Shown: positions 1-8,494 of the stretch, in pieces
Numbering within the stretch: position 1 is the first letter of the stretch
Layout of the letters: each line of letters starts with the position of its first letter
Origin: Vibrio agarilyticus
Lineage (GTDB): Bacteria; Pseudomonadota; Gammaproteobacteria; Enterobacterales; Vibrionaceae
Assembly (NCBI RefSeq): GCF_012641465.1
Contig: NZ_JABAIK010000002.1
Coordinates: 62,001 to 126,000, forward strand
Reading direction: 5' to 3'
DNA: 64,000 nt
The notes under the pieces: generated by a model
Databases searched by the model: none
What the model was told of the DNA's origin: nothing
What the model saw: the letters and a program-made list of their open reading frames with translations, nothing else
Made by a program: the position numbers and the translations under genes

Positions 1-1
1 A

Positions 2-220
2 ACGCAGGGGTTCATTCACACTCATACACCTCAGCAAAATGGCATGGTTGAGCGGCTAATCAAAACCATCAAAGAGCAATGTATCTGGATACACAATTTT
101 ACGTCGATGCATGAGGCCAGAGCAGCGGTAGGCAAGTGGCTTGAGTTCTACAATACGGAACGACCACATCAAGTGCTAAATACGAAAAAGCCAGCTAAAG
201 CTTATGAATTAGCGGCTTAA
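2..220 (+). CDS. DDE (rve-type) transposase, C-terminal fragment
   Basis: The window opens inside this gene; the last 72 codons are read in frame from base 2 to the TAA at 218-220. The protein has the tail of an integrase-core transposase: a TPQQNGMVERLIKTIKEQC segment, whose Glu in 'MVERL' would be the last acid of the DDE triad, and a 'FYNTERPHQ' motif near the end. Both are common to IS3/IS481-like transposases; the exact IS family cannot be named from the tail alone. The 25 bases after the stop (about 222-246) may hold the right inverted end, but the left end is outside the window so this cannot be tested. Whether the full gene is intact is unknown. Confidence 0.8.
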   Translation, partial: TQGFIHTHTPQQNGMVERLIKTIKEQCIWIHNFTSMHEARAAVGKWLEFYNTERPHQVLNTKKPAKAYELAA

Positions 221-265
221 GTTGTACAATTTTTGCTGGGTCATTACACGACAACATAAAAATAG

Positions 266-296
266 AAAAGGCTGGCATTCTAGGCCAGCCTTTTTT
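266..296. terminator. Bidirectional rho-independent terminator
   Basis: A stem AGGCTGGC/GCCAGCCT with a 6-7 base loop is flanked by A and T runs on both sides, so it can work on either strand. It lies just downstream of ppiC on the minus strand. Confidence 0.8.
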
Positions 297-356
297 ACTC
301 TGTGTATGAATCACTGAAATTTTCGTAGCCCCTCATAGGGCTATGGTTGTATCAGC

Positions 357-635
357 TCAAGTGCGGTACAACACCTTAACCACATGCCAGCCAAATTTGG
401 TTTTTACCAGATGGGGAACTAACGTCTCGCCACTAAAGCAAACTTTGTCGAACTGAGGCACCATTTGGCCGCGACGAAATTCACCAAGATCGCCACCATT
501 TTTACCTGAGGGACAACTGGAGTACTTTTTCGCTAGCGTTTGAAATTTAGCGCCTTTTTTCAACTGTTTAATAATATCTTCGGCTTGCTCTTTGTGCTTC
601 ACCAAAATATGCAGTGCATGGGCGGTATTGGCCAT
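357..635 (-). CDS. ppiC: Peptidyl-prolyl cis-trans isomerase, parvulin type (PpiC)
   Basis: A 92-residue single-domain parvulin that speeds cis-trans isomerisation of peptidyl-proline bonds in the cytoplasm. The start '[12 protein letters not shown]', the 'GGDLGEF' block, 'GQMVPQFD' and the final 'FGWHVVKV' are hallmarks of the family, and the length equals that of enterobacterial PpiC. Translation could begin six codons earlier at a TTG, but the ATG at 635 has a GAGGAG Shine-Dalgarno at the right distance and gives the usual N-terminus. The gene is monocistronic and ends before the terminator at 266-296. Confidence 0.93.
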   Translation of the reverse strand: MANTAHALHILVKHKEQAEDIIKQLKKGAKFQTLAKKYSSCPSGKNGGDLGEFRRGQMVPQFDKVCFSGETLVPHLVKTKFGWHVVKVLYRT

Positions 636-884
636 TGACTTACTCCTCTTCAAAAACCGCGGCAGTGTATCTTAAACCCTTTACAAAGACCACGCTTTCA
701 CTTAGCACCACACTGTGTATACCGCTACAACGCCCATTGCGCGAAACGCCACACCAATAAATCTGATTGACTAAGGCAAATTAAGAAACGGTACAAAGAT
801 CACAAACATTTCGTGCACTTGCTCTCTTGTCGTGAAGGCATAATCGGTTAGAATTTAAGGACCTAGAATCTGCGAGAATGGAAA

Positions 885-1817
885 ATGGCGATCGGTGCGA
901 GCAAAACAAAAACGTTAAGCAAAGCCAACCAGTCACAAGGAATGTTGGTTTTCAAACTCACGTTAAGGCAAAACTTTGCGATTGGCACATTGAAAGTGCG
1001 TGAAATCGTGCCTTATCAGCCCACGACGCAGATCCCTTATTCCCACCAACATGTGATTGGCACTGTGACGATCCGCAATTTAACTGTGCCTGTCATCGAC
1101 ATGGCCGCTGCGATAGGTTTTCGCCCGATCACCAAAGAAGAATACGCAAATTGCTACCTGATTGTGACAGATTGCCTTCGCACCGTAGTCGCCTTTATGG
1201 TGCGAAGCATCGAAAAAATCATTGAGTGTGATTGGCGGGCGATAGAATCGCCACCAACCTCTGCCGGCCATAACGTCTTTATCACGGGGATCACTCGGTA
1301 TAACGATGAAATTGTACAGATGTTGGATGTGGAACTGCTGTTATCAAAAATTTATCCGCAATACGAAAATACCAAAATCCCAATGCTAACCGATGTTGAG
1401 CGCGAGCGTTTGAAAGCACTGAACATTCTCTTGGTCGATGACTCTTCTATCGCTCGAAAACAGCTCGCCGATGCGCTTGATAGCATCAATATCAGCTACC
1501 AAATCTGCGCAAATGGTGCAGAGGCGCTTGAAATGATGCGACAGAGCGCGCAAGCGCAGCGCCCAATTGACTTACTGGTCAGCGATATCGAAATGCCCGG
1601 GCTGGATGGCTATGAATTAGCGTTTGAAGTTCAAAATGACAGCGCGCTGAACCGTGCTTACTGCATTTTGCATACTTCTCTTTCGAGCGAAATTTGTGTT
1701 GATCGCGCTCACCAAGTTGGTGCGCACGAGGCTCTGGAGAAATTTAACGCAGGTGAGCTTATCGAAGCGATGCTTCGCGGCGCTAAGCACTTAGAGCAGC
1801 GAGTACTCCCAGCTTAA
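885..1817 (+). CDS. cheV: Chemotaxis protein CheV (CheW-receiver fusion)
   Basis: CheV couples chemoreceptors to the CheA kinase and is itself phosphorylated. Residues about 18-160 form a CheW-like domain and residues about 178-305 a response-regulator receiver domain. The receiver keeps the acidic pair D185-D186 ('LLVDDSS'), the phosphoacceptor D234 ('LVSDIEMPG'), T264 and the conserved K286. Length (310 residues) is typical. No other chemotaxis gene is near, as often found for extra cheV copies in Vibrio. The start codon overlaps an out-of-frame ATG at 879 and has no strong Shine-Dalgarno. An ERIC element begins four bases after the stop. Confidence 0.93.
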   Translation: MAIGASKTKTLSKANQSQGMLVFKLTLRQNFAIGTLKVREIVPYQPTTQIPYSHQHVIGTVTIRNLTVPVIDMAAAIGFRPITKEEYANCYLIVTDCLRTVVAFMVRSIEKIIECDWRAIESPPTSAGHNVFITGITRYNDEIVQMLDVELLLSKIYPQYENTKIPMLTDVERERLKALNILLVDDSSIARKQLADALDSINISYQICANGAEALEMMRQSAQAQRPIDLLVSDIEMPGLDGYELAFEVQNDSALNRAYCILHTSLSSEICVDRAHQVGAHEALEKFNAGELIEAMLRGAKHLEQRVLPA

Positions 1818-1820
1818 ATC

Positions 1821-1958
1821 TATACCCAAACAGCTTGAAGTTGCAGGTAGGCGGCAAACGAGCAAAGCCTCTGAGCACTTCGTGAACATAGATAGACTAT
1901 GTGATGAGGTTTGTGAGAGCCAGCCAACAACGCTGCAACTTCAAGTCGAACGGATATA
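1821..1958 (+). repeat. ERIC element 1 (complete, 138 bp)
   Basis: Runs from TATACCC to GGATATA with long imperfect inverted ends (ACTTGAAGTTGCAG-type arms), the layout of the enterobacterial repetitive intergenic consensus. It lies between the convergent cheV and adenosyltransferase-like genes. Confidence 0.9.
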
Positions 1959-1998
1959 AATTCGTTCTCGCAGATGTGACGACTGCGCTCAGGTCGCT

Positions 1999-2562
1999 TC
2001 AATCTGCGCAGTTTCCATCGGTGTTAGAAGGCTTAGGCAGCGTATAACTACGGCTGACAAATTCAACTTCTTTTGTCTTCGTAATACGATTGGTATAAGA
2101 GGCGAGCGCGTACATCACATTGGCGAGCAGATTGGCATAGCGAAACAAAATAGGCGCTGGTGACTTCTTGCCGGAGTGCTCTATCGCGACCAAGGCACGG
2201 ACAATTTTTTTGGCATTGCACCGACACAAATGGAGCTCACCCGCGACTGGGTGTCCTCCTGGCAGCACAAACCCAACAAAGCCTCCTTCCAACTCTTGGC
2301 GCAGCCATTGATAGTCTGACAGCAATTCATCAAATTGAGCATCGTCTATCGCTAATTTTCCGCGAACCGAACCATTAAGGTGATAAACATTTGGCTGAAG
2401 CCGCTCCAATATATCGCCAACGTTTGCTGGTAGTTCTCGAGTGAGCAACAAGCCAATACGCGAACAAAGCTCATCGGCTAAAATCTCAAAATCACACACC
2501 GGGCTGTCTTCATAAATAAAGGGATAGCAAAATTCATGATACGCTTTGCTAATGGGTTTCAT
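1999..2562 (-). CDS. PduO/CobA-2-type corrinoid adenosyltransferase-like protein
   Basis: This 187-residue protein matches the fold of the PduO-type ATP:cob(I)alamin adenosyltransferases. It has 'FVLPGGHPVAGELHLCR' at about residues 98-114 and 'LFRYANLLANVMYALA' near the end, corresponding to the 'FVLPGG..AA.LH.AR' and 'LNRLSDLLFVLAR' blocks. Two things are off: the N-terminal glycine-rich ATP loop (usually 'GDxGxT') is absent, and the 'RRAER' helix reads 'AKKIVR'. So it may bind corrinoid or nucleotide without full catalysis. The start has no close rival. Enzyme activity is uncertain; family membership is fairly safe. Confidence 0.65.
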   Translation of the reverse strand: MKPISKAYHEFCYPFIYEDSPVCDFEILADELCSRIGLLLTRELPANVGDILERLQPNVYHLNGSVRGKLAIDDAQFDELLSDYQWLRQELEGGFVGFVLPGGHPVAGELHLCRCNAKKIVRALVAIEHSGKKSPAPILFRYANLLANVMYALASYTNRITKTKEVEFVSRSYTLPKPSNTDGNCAD

Positions 2563-2635
2563 ATCGACTCCTTAGGCGTACGTTAAAATCTCGTACTCAC
2601 TCTAAGATACCTCGCAACAAGCTGAATTCAAGTTG

Positions 2636-2662
2636 AAAAAATGCCCCTAGACACAGGGGCAC
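2636..2662 (-). terminator. Terminator downstream of luxT
   Basis: Stem TGCCCCT/AGGGGCA with a 6-base loop; on the minus strand it is followed by a run of T, so it fits as the end of the luxT transcript. Confidence 0.6.
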
Positions 2663-2735
2663 TCATTCTGCTCTTGAGATAATCAACGTTGCGAGAAAGT
2701 AGCAAACACGTTCGCCCTTATGCACAGAGCTGAAT

Positions 2736-2751
2736 GATACCCAAACAACGT
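2736..2751. repeat. ERIC end fragment
   Basis: ATACCCAAACAAC matches the left end of the ERIC elements in this window, but no body or right end follows. Probably a worn remnant downstream of luxT. Confidence 0.4.
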
Positions 2752-2773
2752 GACGATGAGCGTACCGCTCAGA

Positions 2774-3235
2774 TTACTGGCTCATTCTAATTAAAGATTT
2801 GCCGATTAACCATTCTAGCTCGCGCTCACCGCTAGCCCCAAATGCTTGAGCAACCGTCTTGTATAGACGATCGACACCTGCGGAGGCAAATTGATGCGTT
2901 TTTTCCGAAGCGACAATATGATGGAATAACAGACGCAAAATCGCCAAAAACTCTTGATCTTCTAGCGCCGCCAGCCAACTCTGAGAAAAATCTTCCAAAT
3001 TTTTTGTAAATTCAAGGTGTTCAACAAACATCTTAAAAATACGACCATCCAATGCCGCTGTGAAATCCGTTTTCTTGGGAAAGTGATGACTGATGCCCGT
3101 GCGCGACACGCCAGTCTGCTGACTCAACGTTGTGTATGACATTTTGTCGTATCCCAGGCGAATAAGCTGGTCTACCACAGCGTCCATAATTTTCTGTATC
3201 GTAACTTCTGTATCTTCTTTACTACGCTTCGGCAT
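2774..3235 (-). CDS. luxT: TetR-family regulator LuxT
   Basis: 153 residues starting 'MPKRSKEDTE' with a TetR-type DNA-binding domain: the helix-turn-helix spans about residues 30-55 ('TTLSQQTGVSRTGISHHFPK'). The sequence and length agree closely with LuxT/SwrT of marine vibrios. In those species LuxT acts within the quorum-sensing and swarming circuits by controlling swrZ and small RNAs. The gene stands alone with a long upstream region, as expected for a regulator under multiple inputs. The neighbouring genes do not suggest a local target. Confidence 0.9.
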   Translation of the reverse strand: MPKRSKEDTEVTIQKIMDAVVDQLIRLGYDKMSYTTLSQQTGVSRTGISHHFPKKTDFTAALDGRIFKMFVEHLEFTKNLEDFSQSWLAALEDQEFLAILRLLFHHIVASEKTHQFASAGVDRLYKTVAQAFGASGERELEWLIGKSLIRMSQ

Positions 3236-4064
3236 CTTTGGTTCTTCTCTAAGTTAACGTCCATCAAGAAAATTCTGTGCACGGACGAAATTATCAACGC
3301 TTTCTCGGCGAATATGGCAGCGACACACTTGGCCCTGACTAAGTATCAAACATTCAATCAGTAAATTGTCATCGTAACTTAGTGAGTGAGTACGCTAAAT
3401 AGACCATCCGCGTCTTTCACTTGAATAAGGAACATTTAATATCGCGTTACTTCGCTTTGAAACAAAGACAGTGAAATCACATTCGCATCATAACTCGCAA
3501 ACACTGCCTACTTACACCGCTGATCACTATGATCATATCCTTCTGACTGACCAACCTTATGAGTACTCATCCAACCTACTGTCACGGCTCTCTTCATCGC
3601 TTTAATGCTTAGCTAAGCTGCAAATTCAGCGCCTTTAGCCACGTTAATTTGGTTAAGTACCACATACTACTCAAACCGTTTCTCATACTATAACCTAAGC
3701 ACTTACTTTCACCACAGGCCGTACTGTATCTAGCATGTTTAGAAAAATTTAAGCCCCCGGACGTATTCAAACGTTTTTGAGTCTCATTATTTTTATTGTT
3801 GGAGAATACTCTTACAAATTGACATGTTAAGCAACCAACAGACCCCGTTTTAAATGGTTTTCTCATTAAGTGAGACCGCGAAAATTGAACTAGATCACGT
3901 AGAAATTCAGTCAAATATGCATATAGGCTCTGTCTTTTTTCAGCAAAAATACACTGTTTTTTACCACACGACAGGCGATAAATTTTGTTTTTCAGGATGA
4001 CTTTTTGCTAGCGAGTGATCAATTTGCTGGTAGAATATCCACAGCTTTTGTATGAGGAATAATT
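3236..4064. other. Long intergenic region between luxT and the yfcZ-family gene
   Basis: About 830 bases with no convincing gene. A 101-codon reading frame on the minus strand (3609-3914) has no family resemblance, no good ribosome site and low-complexity composition. No Qrr-like small RNA signature or strong terminator was recognised. The part next to luxT must hold its promoter. Confidence 0.6.
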
Positions 4065-4364
4065 ATGACCACACAATTAGAAGAAAACACCGTTTGTGAA
4101 GCGTGCGGCTGCGCAGGTGAAATTGGCTTCATCATCAAAGAAGGTGACGATGTGGCTGAAGTGACGATCTATGCCAATGGTCAAGAGGCGCTTGAAGCCG
4201 AGTTGGCTCGCTACACAACGCTAGCTCAAAGCGTTAACGCAAATGTCGAGTTCGAAGTGGCACCTGTCAATCAGGACAGCCAAGAGTTAAATGCTCGTTT
4301 TAAGTTTGAGGTGAGTGCAGAGAAACTGATCTTTGAACTCAAATCTCGTTCGCTGGCTCGTTAA
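4065..4364 (+). CDS. YfcZ/YiiS-family protein (DUF406)
   Basis: A 99-residue cytosolic protein with the family signature near the N-terminus: 'CEACGCAGEIGFIIKE' (residues about 11-26), giving three clustered cysteines, followed by an alternating beta/alpha domain. The family is conserved in gamma-proteobacteria; its function is not established. The ATG is preceded by GAGGAATA. A terminator hairpin follows at 4396-4432. Confidence 0.85.
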   Translation: MTTQLEENTVCEACGCAGEIGFIIKEGDDVAEVTIYANGQEALEAELARYTTLAQSVNANVEFEVAPVNQDSQELNARFKFEVSAEKLIFELKSRSLAR

Positions 4365-4395
4365 TCGACACGAACGCGTTGTATACCCATATATG

Positions 4396-4432
4396 AATCT
4401 AAAAGCGAGCTTCTATTCGCTTTTAGATTTTA
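4396..4432 (+). terminator. Terminator of the yfcZ-family gene
   Basis: Stem ATCTAAAAGCG/CGCTTTTAGAT followed by TTTTAAG. It separates the yfcZ-family gene from the following exported-protein gene. Confidence 0.7.
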
Positions 4433-4473
4433 AGACGCAACTCTATTTGCCCCCAATCAGTATCGAGGCGTTT

Positions 4474-5088
4474 ATGAACTTAAAAAACTGGCGGTTAAGT
4501 TCAATCAGGTGGGCTCTGGTTCTTATCATCTTCTCTCCCTTTGCCATAGCGATAGAACACTACCAACTGCTTAATCACCTGGATAACTACGGCAATCTCG
4601 ATCTGCGCAATAAACCGTATTCTCGCTTACCCTCAGGGCTGGCGGTAAAAGGTAACCTCAATATCGCCAGTTCACCGATTTCTGCGCTTCCTAGTGGCAC
4701 GGTAATTCAAGGCAACTTAGAAGCCAGTCATAGCCTTTTGAGCCGTATCGGCATGCAAACACGAATTCGTGGTTATGCCAACCTTGCGAATAGTCAAATT
4801 GTCCGCTGGCCAGCAGGCATTCAACTGGGTGGCTTTCTTAATTTAAGCGACACGCCGTTACAATCACTTCCTGCCAAACTGCGCGTTCGCGGCGATTTGA
4901 GCGTGATACGAACACCGCTCAAGCAGCTGCCTGAGGGGCTCATCGTGGAAGGTAATCTTTACCTTGGGGGTTCCGCTATAACTGAACTACCTGACACGCT
5001 CACCATCCATGGCAATCTGTTTTTAGGCGGTAATCAAATAACGCGCTGGCCCACCCAACTCACACTAGGCGGCGCCGTGGCGCGCTAA
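4474..5088 (+). CDS. Exported leucine-rich-repeat-like protein
   Basis: About 204 residues. An N-terminal hydrophobic segment (residues about 10-27) looks like a signal peptide or anchor. The rest is seven or so repeats of about 20 residues with the pattern 'LPxGLxVxGNLxLxxSxI', for example 'LPSGLAVKGNLNIASSPI' and 'LPEGLIVEGNLYLGGSAI'. This predicts a curved or helical beta solenoid, as in bacterial leucine-rich repeats. The open frame extends upstream to 4333, but that part overlaps the previous gene and its terminator, and GAGG stands before the ATG at 4474. Function unknown; protein binding is plausible. Confidence 0.7.
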   Translation: MNLKNWRLSSIRWALVLIIFSPFAIAIEHYQLLNHLDNYGNLDLRNKPYSRLPSGLAVKGNLNIASSPISALPSGTVIQGNLEASHSLLSRIGMQTRIRGYANLANSQIVRWPAGIQLGGFLNLSDTPLQSLPAKLRVRGDLSVIRTPLKQLPEGLIVEGNLYLGGSAITELPDTLTIHGNLFLGGNQITRWPTQLTLGGAVAR

Positions 5089-5097
5089 TCAAACAAA

Positions 5098-6216
5098 TTA
5101 ATGCTGGTTATTGACCGGATTGGCGTAACTGGCGACCAAATATTGTTGCGCCCCTTCTGGTAGAGCACGCAATTTTTCCGCCAGTTGCGCTCGTACATCT
5201 TCTGATATCAACTCATCTTCCTGACCTGCCGCTAATCGGTTGATCGGGTATAAATGGTAATGCTGATGAATTTGCTCATCAATCGCTTGCGCTAACGCCT
5301 CCGGCGTTTCATAGTCACCTTGCAGCTCTTCACCAAATGCGACGTGAACCGCACCTTTGTCACCAATAATGCCTTGAATGATGCTATCAATATCTTCAAA
5401 TTCACTCTTTTCATAACGTCCGTGAGTTGCTTTCTCAAATAATTCTTTTGCTTTCGCAATATCACAAGGATCGTTTTGATATGAAATGGCTACCGGCACA
5501 ATGCGCAAACTCTTCATATAATCAGCAAAACTTAATTTTCGCTTACGCCCTTCAACATAAAACATCTTTAAAATCGCCGGATCGGTTACATCATTCCCGT
5601 CTTTCGCACGACCTTCACGTTGCGCTATCCAAACGGAATTGCCCGTCTCTAATGAATGTTTAATATAAGAAGAGAGTTGACCAAGAACTTTCATCATTTC
5701 ACGTGGCGCTTTGGCAGAACGTTTGACAATAAAACTCTTATTTAAACGCATCAGTTCGGTTGCACATGGCTTTTTCAATAAGTTATCGCCAATGGCGATC
5801 CGCACTGTTCGATGACCATTCAAATAAATACCGTAATTGACCAACGCGGGATCCATGGCAATATCACGATGATTGGAAACAAACAAATACGATGTATTCG
5901 AATCCAATTTTTCAAGACCAGAATAAGTGACGCCATCGGTTGTCGTCGATAAAATCTTATCGAGATAAACCTTAATTTCAGCTTGAATTGCTTCCGTCGT
6001 GGTTAAACGACGCCATTTATTGCGTAAATATATCCGCAAAAAGGGCGCAATGAGACGACCAAACCACACAGGTTTACCAGCAAAGCGATGCTTAATGATC
6101 GCGTGAATAAACTCGTCGTCGTGAATCAGACGTTCGATTGCAGCAGGGATTTCATCGTCGTTATAAGGACGAATATCGATATAAGGGTCCGTATCTTGAA
6201 TCATAGGTAAATACAT
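5098..6216 (-). CDS. PlsC-like 1-acylglycerol-3-phosphate acyltransferase family protein
   Basis: About 372 residues with one PlsC-type acyltransferase domain. The catalytic motif is 'SNHRDIAMD' (histidine and aspartate five residues apart, a spacing I associate with one PlsC subfamily rather than the classic HX4D), and 'QREGRAKDG' corresponds to the glycerol-phosphate-binding EGR block. The protein is longer than PlsC (about 245), with extra sequence on both sides, so the acyl acceptor may differ. No membrane helix is obvious. The start is uncertain: TTG at 6219, ATG at 6216 and ATG at 6204 all lack a strong ribosome site. Confidence 0.75.
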   Translation of the reverse strand: MYLPMIQDTDPYIDIRPYNDDEIPAAIERLIHDDEFIHAIIKHRFAGKPVWFGRLIAPFLRIYLRNKWRRLTTTEAIQAEIKVYLDKILSTTTDGVTYSGLEKLDSNTSYLFVSNHRDIAMDPALVNYGIYLNGHRTVRIAIGDNLLKKPCATELMRLNKSFIVKRSAKAPREMMKVLGQLSSYIKHSLETGNSVWIAQREGRAKDGNDVTDPAILKMFYVEGRKRKLSFADYMKSLRIVPVAISYQNDPCDIAKAKELFEKATHGRYEKSEFEDIDSIIQGIIGDKGAVHVAFGEELQGDYETPEALAQAIDEQIHQHYHLYPINRLAAGQEDELISEDVRAQLAEKLRALPEGAQQYLVASYANPVNNQH

Positions 6217-6303
6217 CAATAAAAAGGCTGCAATAGTTTACGCTGTGTTGTTTTTCCATGCAGCTAACTTACGATGATTTACGCCAAGGTCATACCAGTC
6301 ATT

Positions 6304-6321
6304 CGATACCCAAACAACTTG
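6304..6321. repeat. ERIC end fragment
   Basis: GATACCCAAACAACTTG equals the left ERIC arm without the rest of the element. It lies between the divergent acyltransferase and cupin-protein genes. Confidence 0.4.
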
Positions 6322-6438
6322 TCGTTTCAGCAGTGTTGGCTTTTGACACAAGACACGATACCCTTACGCCCCACCGAAAATGCGACCCTGATAGCGTCAA
6401 GCGGTGCCGAAACAGACTTTTGGATTTGGTAATCAATC

Positions 6439-7119
6439 ATGAACTACGCAATCGAGTTTTTCAGCTCTCACTACGATCATTTGCATAGCACCTCTCGCAA
6501 ACGTACGCTAAAACACGTTTGGCTTCGCGTGCGCTCAGGGCTTGCTTTAATCAAGCTTGGAAAAACCGAATTTGCGGTGGAGCCGAACCAACTGTTTTGG
6601 CTACCACAGGATTGTTTAAGTGCCGTGACTTTCTTACCCAACAGTCACATTGACCAGTGCCATTTTTCTGTGCGCCTGAACGACCGCTTTTCTCATCAAG
6701 CCGGATTTGTAACATCAACGCCATTGGTGAGCGCGCTGTTCGACACGCTAGTGGATTTTCAAGAGTGTGACGCCAATATGCCAAACGACAAGGCGGAGGC
6801 AAGACACGAGCTGCTTGTGGTGCTCAAACGCCAAGCCACCCAGATAACTCCCTTGCTAACAGAAAATTCATTAACACAACACCTAACGCAGTGGCAGGCA
6901 AAATTACTTAAAGGGGTATTACCTCAAACGGATCAACCTCAAACTGATAAAGATAGTGCGTTAAGTCAGGAGCTTAAATTAGCGTTATTGGTACGAGAGG
7001 CGCAAAAAAGACGTCTTTCAGGTCAAGCGCATGATGTTATTGTTGAACAGCTTTTTGATAACAACGAAAGCCAATACCAGCAAGCGACGTCACTGGTACT
7101 TGGTGAGCCACTGCGTTAA
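6439..7119 (+). CDS. AraC-type cupin (ligand-binding) domain protein without a recognisable HTH
   Basis: 226 residues. The first half resembles the N-terminal cupin-like domain of AraC regulators: 'GLALIKLGKTEFAVEPNQLFW' then 'LPQDCLSAVTF', two beta strands around a short turn. The C-terminal half is helical and charged, but no double helix-turn-helix of the AraC/XylS type is seen. It may be a sensor that lost its DNA-binding part, a diverged regulator, or a stand-alone family. The gene is single, with an ERIC element 32 bases after the stop. Function not assigned. Confidence 0.55.
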   Translation: MNYAIEFFSSHYDHLHSTSRKRTLKHVWLRVRSGLALIKLGKTEFAVEPNQLFWLPQDCLSAVTFLPNSHIDQCHFSVRLNDRFSHQAGFVTSTPLVSALFDTLVDFQECDANMPNDKAEARHELLVVLKRQATQITPLLTENSLTQHLTQWQAKLLKGVLPQTDQPQTDKDSALSQELKLALLVREAQKRRLSGQAHDVIVEQLFDNNESQYQQATSLVLGEPLR

Positions 7120-7150
7120 ACCTTAAGTCGAAGTGTCACACTGCTGAGTT

Positions 7151-7304
7151 TATACCCGTCCCACTTGAAGTTGCAGCGCTTCTCTTTAAAAAATTGTGGG
7201 ACTGGCGCTCGCAAACCTCATCACATAGCTCATCTATGTTCACGAAGTGCTCAGAGGGTTTGCTCTCTTGTCGCCTACCTGCATCTTCAAGTTGTTTGGG
7301 TATA
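7151..7304 (-). repeat. ERIC element 2 (complete, 154 bp)
   Basis: Full element in reverse orientation to element 1, from TATACCC to GGGTATA. It carries about 20 extra bases (TCTCTTTAAAAAATTGTGGG region) near one arm, similar in place to the insert in element 9. It separates two convergent genes. Confidence 0.9.
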
Positions 7305-7346
7305 GCGTGGCGCATTTAATCAAAAAATGGGGTGCTACGAGTGGCG

Positions 7347-7808
7347 TTAAAAAGGCACTTCTACCTGCATCATTAAATCGCTATCGGCGTCGTCATGCCA
7401 GCGGTAATCAAAACGCATTCTTGGCTCGCCTTTTTGCCGCTCACCAAAGCCAACGCTAAACAAAAGACCATGACTGCGAAGCCACTCTTCCGTCGTCATA
7501 TCGTGAGCGTCTTCTTCTAACTTTTCTGGCATCCAAAAGCCCAGACCAAAATAGTTGTCGGAGAGCCGAGAAGAGACTACGGGATTGTCGCGAGATTTTA
7601 GTGACCACTGCTGCCAATAATCTGTGGGGCTGGTTTCGGGTTTTAGCCAACGAAACAATTTGTCGCTGACTTCATCTGCTACCAGTCGCACTTCATCACA
7701 CCACGGCGATGCCGCGAGCATGATTGATCGCTCGCTGGTAAGCAGGCAAGATGCATTCACCTGCGCCGCCAAAGCAACGGTTAAAATTGATATCAACACG
7801 ACTTTCAT
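7347..7808 (-). CDS. Periplasmic protein of unknown function downstream of nadD-like gene
   Basis: About 153 residues with a clear signal peptide ('MKVVLISILTVALAAQVNA') and two cysteines early in the mature part. The open frame extends to 7865, overlapping the preceding nadD-like gene, but the signal peptide argues for the ATG at 7808, 28 bases after that gene's stop. The pair is probably cotranscribed. The mature part ends in alternating acidic and aromatic residues ('FDYRWHDDADSDLMM'). I recognise no family. Confidence 0.65.
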   Translation of the reverse strand: MKVVLISILTVALAAQVNASCLLTSERSIMLAASPWCDEVRLVADEVSDKLFRWLKPETSPTDYWQQWSLKSRDNPVVSSRLSDNYFGLGFWMPEKLEEDAHDMTTEEWLRSHGLLFSVGFGERQKGEPRMRFDYRWHDDADSDLMMQVEVPF

Positions 7809-7836
7809 TTTTGCGTAACTGCCATTGGTAACCCGG

Positions 7837-8358
7837 CTAAATTTTCGTATAAAGTTTTCTATCAATCAAGTATTGCGCGACGGAAGAGGTGGTCAATTCT
7901 TCTACTGATTCGCCATGTTGGAGTGCATGCCGAATATCTGTACTGCGAATCGACAATTTTTCAGGGCAAGCCATCACCTTCCAACGCTTGACTATCTCAT
8001 CCGCGCAATAGAACTTGGCAAAATTGAATAGATTGTCTGGCCCCATCACAAAAGTAATATCGGCAGCAGGGTGCATTTGTTGAAGTTTTTTTAGCAGCGC
8101 ATAGGTGGTGACGGCCGCACCATCTCTCGATAGCAAAGGCTCCACTTCGCTTCGCTGGACATTAGGTAACGCGATATCTGCGATAAAGGCGTCTAACAAT
8201 TCACAACGCGTGGCATAATCAATCATTGATTTACCCCAAGCGTGAGCATAGCTTGGCTCAAGCAACACACAATCAAAATGGCTCAACGACTCGAGCACAC
8301 TTTTATGCCCAAGGCTGGGCGGATTAAACGCACTGCCAAATAGCGCTATTTGAGTCAT
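7837..8358 (-). CDS. Nicotinate/nicotinamide-nucleotide adenylyltransferase-like protein
   Basis: 173 residues of the nucleotidyltransferase alpha/beta phosphodiesterase fold. 'GSAFNPPSLGH' near the N-terminus matches the 'GGxFdPxHxGH' nucleotide-binding loop, and 'SIRSTDIRHAL' matches the 'ISSTxIR' motif. It would transfer AMP from ATP to nicotinate mononucleotide in NAD synthesis. It is shorter than housekeeping NadD (about 215) and lies divergent from nadE, so it is likely a second, dedicated enzyme. I do not give it the nadD symbol because the main copy is normally elsewhere, next to holA. Confidence 0.82.
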   Translation of the reverse strand: MTQIALFGSAFNPPSLGHKSVLESLSHFDCVLLEPSYAHAWGKSMIDYATRCELLDAFIADIALPNVQRSEVEPLLSRDGAAVTTYALLKKLQQMHPAADITFVMGPDNLFNFAKFYCADEIVKRWKVMACPEKLSIRSTDIRHALQHGESVEELTTSSVAQYLIDRKLYTKI

Positions 8359-8494
8359 AAAAAATTTCTACCCTTATCGGCCTGTTTTTCTTCAACTGAG
8401 TTGATATGATACCTCGATAAGCCTCAATTAGTCATGCCTCTGCAACCCTTGTTGATTGAATAGTGCAGAGCCGTTGGAAGATAAGGAAACCAAT

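Noticed and set aside
3882-3900. Possible CRP site (TTGAACTAGATCACG)
   Set aside because: Only one half matches and spacing is poor.
3609-3914. 101-codon minus-strand reading frame in the luxT upstream region
   Set aside because: No ribosome site, no family resemblance, and non-coding composition.
6258-6488. 76-codon plus-strand reading frame
   Set aside because: It contains an ERIC end fragment and overlaps the real cupin-protein gene.
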